Part shown: positions 5,993 through 7,585 of the stretch, in pieces
Numbering within the stretch: the stretch's first letter is position 1
Layout of the letters: each line of letters opens with the position of its first letter
Source of the DNA: Polaribacter sp.
Lineage (GTDB): Bacteria; Bacteroidota; Bacteroidia; Flavobacteriales; Flavobacteriaceae
Direction: 5' to 3'
Assembly (NCBI GenBank): GCA_029245665.1
Contig: JAQWOW010000129.1
Location: 1-7,585 of the forward strand
Length of the DNA stretch: 7,585 nt
The notes under the pieces: generated by a model
Seen by the model: only the letters and a program-made list of their open reading frames with translations
Database searches by the model: none
What the model was told of the DNA's origin: nothing
Position numbers and translations under genes: made by a program

Positions 5993-7585
5993 ATGATTGT
6001 TAATACAGAATTAGAACAAAAAGGTAATTTATTTCCGTCGGAAATTGTAAACTACAAAAAAGATGTAGATACACTATATTTTACTACAAAAAACAATGTT
6101 GTCTTACAGCTAACAGTTGTTAGAGATAGTGTTATTAGATTTAGATACACTACTACTGGTAAGTTTGAAAATGATTTCTCTTACGGAATTACGAAATACG
6201 CAAGCAGAGGATATAATTTTTTGGATGTTACAGAAGACGAGATACATTATATAATTACAACTTCTAAACTTATTTGTAAAGTTGAGAAAAAAAGTTTGCA
6301 AGTTAGTATATATGACGCCATAGATTTCAAAATTATCAACCAAGATGAAATTGGTTTTCACTGGGAAGAAAGCTATGAACATGGGGGAGACATTGTAAAA
6401 ATGAGTAAGATTTGTCAAAAATCTGAAAGCTATTACGGCCTTGGTGATAAACCTGTTGATGTTAATATCAAAGGTAAACGCTTTGAAAACTGGGTAACAG
6501 ATTCCTATGCTTTTGGAAAAGACACAGATCCTATCTACAAAGCAATCCCTTTTTATACTGCAATTCAGGATGAAAAATCATATGGTATTTTCTTTGACAA
6601 TTCTTTTAAAACATTTTTCGATTTTGCTCATGAAAGAAGAAATATTACAAGTTTTTGGGCACAAGGTGGTGAAATGAACTACTACTTTATTTATGGGCCA
6701 AAAATGGAAGATGTGGTTATAAACTATACTGATTTAACAGGTAAACCCCAACACTTACCTCCATTATGGGCATTAGGGTTTCATCAATGTAAATGGAGTT
6801 ATTATCCAGAAAGTAATGTAAAAGAAGTTACAAAAAAATTTAGAGATTTAAAGATCCCTTGTGATGCAATCTACTTAGATATCGATTATATGGATGGTTT
6901 CCGTTGTTTTACTTGGGATAAAGAATATTTCCCTGATCCAAAAAGAATGGTGAAGGAATTAGAAAATGACGGTTTTAAAACTGTCGTTATAATTGATCCG
7001 GGAATTAAAATCGATTTAGAATATCCGGTATTTAAAGAAGCTTTAGATAAAGATTATTTCTGTAAACGTGCAGATGGCCCTTATATGAAGGGTAAAGTAT
7101 GGCCCGGAGAATGTTACTTCCCAGACTTTACAAAACCAGAAGTAAGAACCTGGTGGGAAGGTTTATTTCAAGAATTAATTGAGGAAATAGGAGTAAAAGG
7201 AGTTTGGAATGACATGAATGAACCTGCTGTTATGGATGTTCCTAATAAGTCATTTCCAAATGATGTTCGTCATGATTATGACGGCAATCCTTGTTCACAC
7301 AGAAAGGCACACAATATTTATGGAATGCAAATGGCACGTGCTACGTATCATGGGTTAAAAAAATATGCATATCCAAAACGTCCTTTTGTAATTACTAGAG
7401 CAGCATATTCTGGTACACAAAGGTATACCTCTACTTGGATGGGTGATAATGTAGCAACATGGGAACATTTATCGATTGCAAATAACCAAGCACAAAGAAT
7501 GGCAATGTCAGGTTTTTCTTTCGCTGGGAGTGATATTGGTGGATTTGCAGAACAACCTCAAGGAGAACTATTTGCACGTTGGATT
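5993..7585 (+). CDS. GH31 alpha-glucosidase, 3'-truncated
   Basis: GH31 enzymes of this type release glucose from the non-reducing ends of alpha-glucans or short maltodextrins by a retaining mechanism. The frame is open from the ATG at 5993 to the window edge, giving 531 residues; full-length relatives have about 800, so the end of the catalytic domain and the C-terminal beta domains are missing. An in-frame TAA at 5987-5989 excludes any earlier start. An N-terminal beta-sandwich (about 1-240) contains YYGLGDKP (147-154). The barrel (from about 255) shows ALGFHQCKWSYYP, YLDIDYMDGF (Asp296, Asp298), the nucleophile Asp407 in WNDMNEP, the expected acid/base Asp485 in TWMGDN and GSDIGGF (Asp514). 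No signal peptide is visible, so it is probably cytoplasmic. Its position after glgACB suggests a role in turnover of stored or imported alpha-glucan, but the 262-base gap argues for its own promoter. Substrate cannot be fixed from sequence; alpha-glucosidase is the likeliest, alpha-xylosidase less so. Confidence 0.93.
   Translation, partial: MIVNTELEQKGNLFPSEIVNYKKDVDTLYFTTKNNVVLQLTVVRDSVIRFRYTTTGKFENDFSYGITKYASRGYNFLDVTEDEIHYIITTSKLICKVEKKSLQVSIYDAIDFKIINQDEIGFHWEESYEHGGDIVKMSKICQKSESYYGLGDKPVDVNIKGKRFENWVTDSYAFGKDTDPIYKAIPFYTAIQDEKSYGIFFDNSFKTFFDFAHERRNITSFWAQGGEMNYYFIYGPKMEDVVINYTDLTGKPQHLPPLWALGFHQCKWSYYPESNVKEVTKKFRDLKIPCDAIYLDIDYMDGFRCFTWDKEYFPDPKRMVKELENDGFKTVVIIDPGIKIDLEYPVFKEALDKDYFCKRADGPYMKGKVWPGECYFPDFTKPEVRTWWEGLFQELIEEIGVKGVWNDMNEPAVMDVPNKSFPNDVRHDYDGNPCSHRKAHNIYGMQMARATYHGLKKYAYPKRPFVITRAAYSGTQRYTSTWMGDNVATWEHLSIANNQAQRMAMSGFSFAGSDIGGFAEQPQGELFARWI

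Noticed and set aside
6110..6418. Minus-strand open frame of 102 codons
   Set aside because: It is antisense to the conserved N-terminal domain of the GH31 enzyme, has no recognisable motif and is explained as a shadow frame.
1..7585. Search for tRNA genes, CRISPR arrays, insertion sequences, attachment sites and signs of horizontal transfer
   Set aside because: No clover-leaf, regularly spaced repeats, transposase or integrase sequence, or compositional break is apparent; the window reads as continuous core chromosome.

Overview
This window is an AT-rich chromosomal segment of a Bacteroidota bacterium, most likely a marine Flavobacteriaceae member of the Polaribacter/Tenacibaculum/Formosa type. 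The evidence is the flavobacterial ribosomal protein L20 sequence, starts without Shine-Dalgarno sequences, TAnnTTTG-like promoter boxes and the protein families present. All genes lie on the + strand. The species call is inference.

Layout: (1) 1-331, the end of rplT (L20), missing about its first five residues. (2) 355-386, a clear intrinsic terminator closing the ribosomal-protein transcript. (3) 413-988, a 191-residue membrane-anchored coiled-coil protein with a signal peptide; it is a conserved flavobacterial family of unknown function. (4) 989-1143, an AT-rich gap with a plausible promoter for the next genes. (5) 1144-5730, a tight glycogen synthesis operon, glgA-glgC-glgB, with gaps of 6 and 9 bases. 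(6) 5731-5992, a gene-free, very AT-rich gap with a hairpin that may end the glg transcript. (7) 5993-7585, the first 531 codons of a GH31 alpha-glucosidase, cut by the window edge.

How the genes work together: GlgC makes ADP-glucose from glucose-1-phosphate and ATP, GlgA adds it as alpha-1,4-linked glucose, and GlgB introduces alpha-1,6 branches. The GH31 enzyme has no visible signal peptide, so it probably works in the cytoplasm, releasing glucose from alpha-glucan ends or short maltodextrins. No phosphorylase, debranching enzyme, regulator or transporter is present in the window.

I found no previously undescribed system: this is largely ordinary core metabolism. The points most worth a second look are the plant/cyanobacterial-type GlgC that keeps both lysines of the 3-phosphoglycerate activator site, and the uncharacterised coiled-coil membrane protein, whose family is, from memory, often mislabelled in databases.
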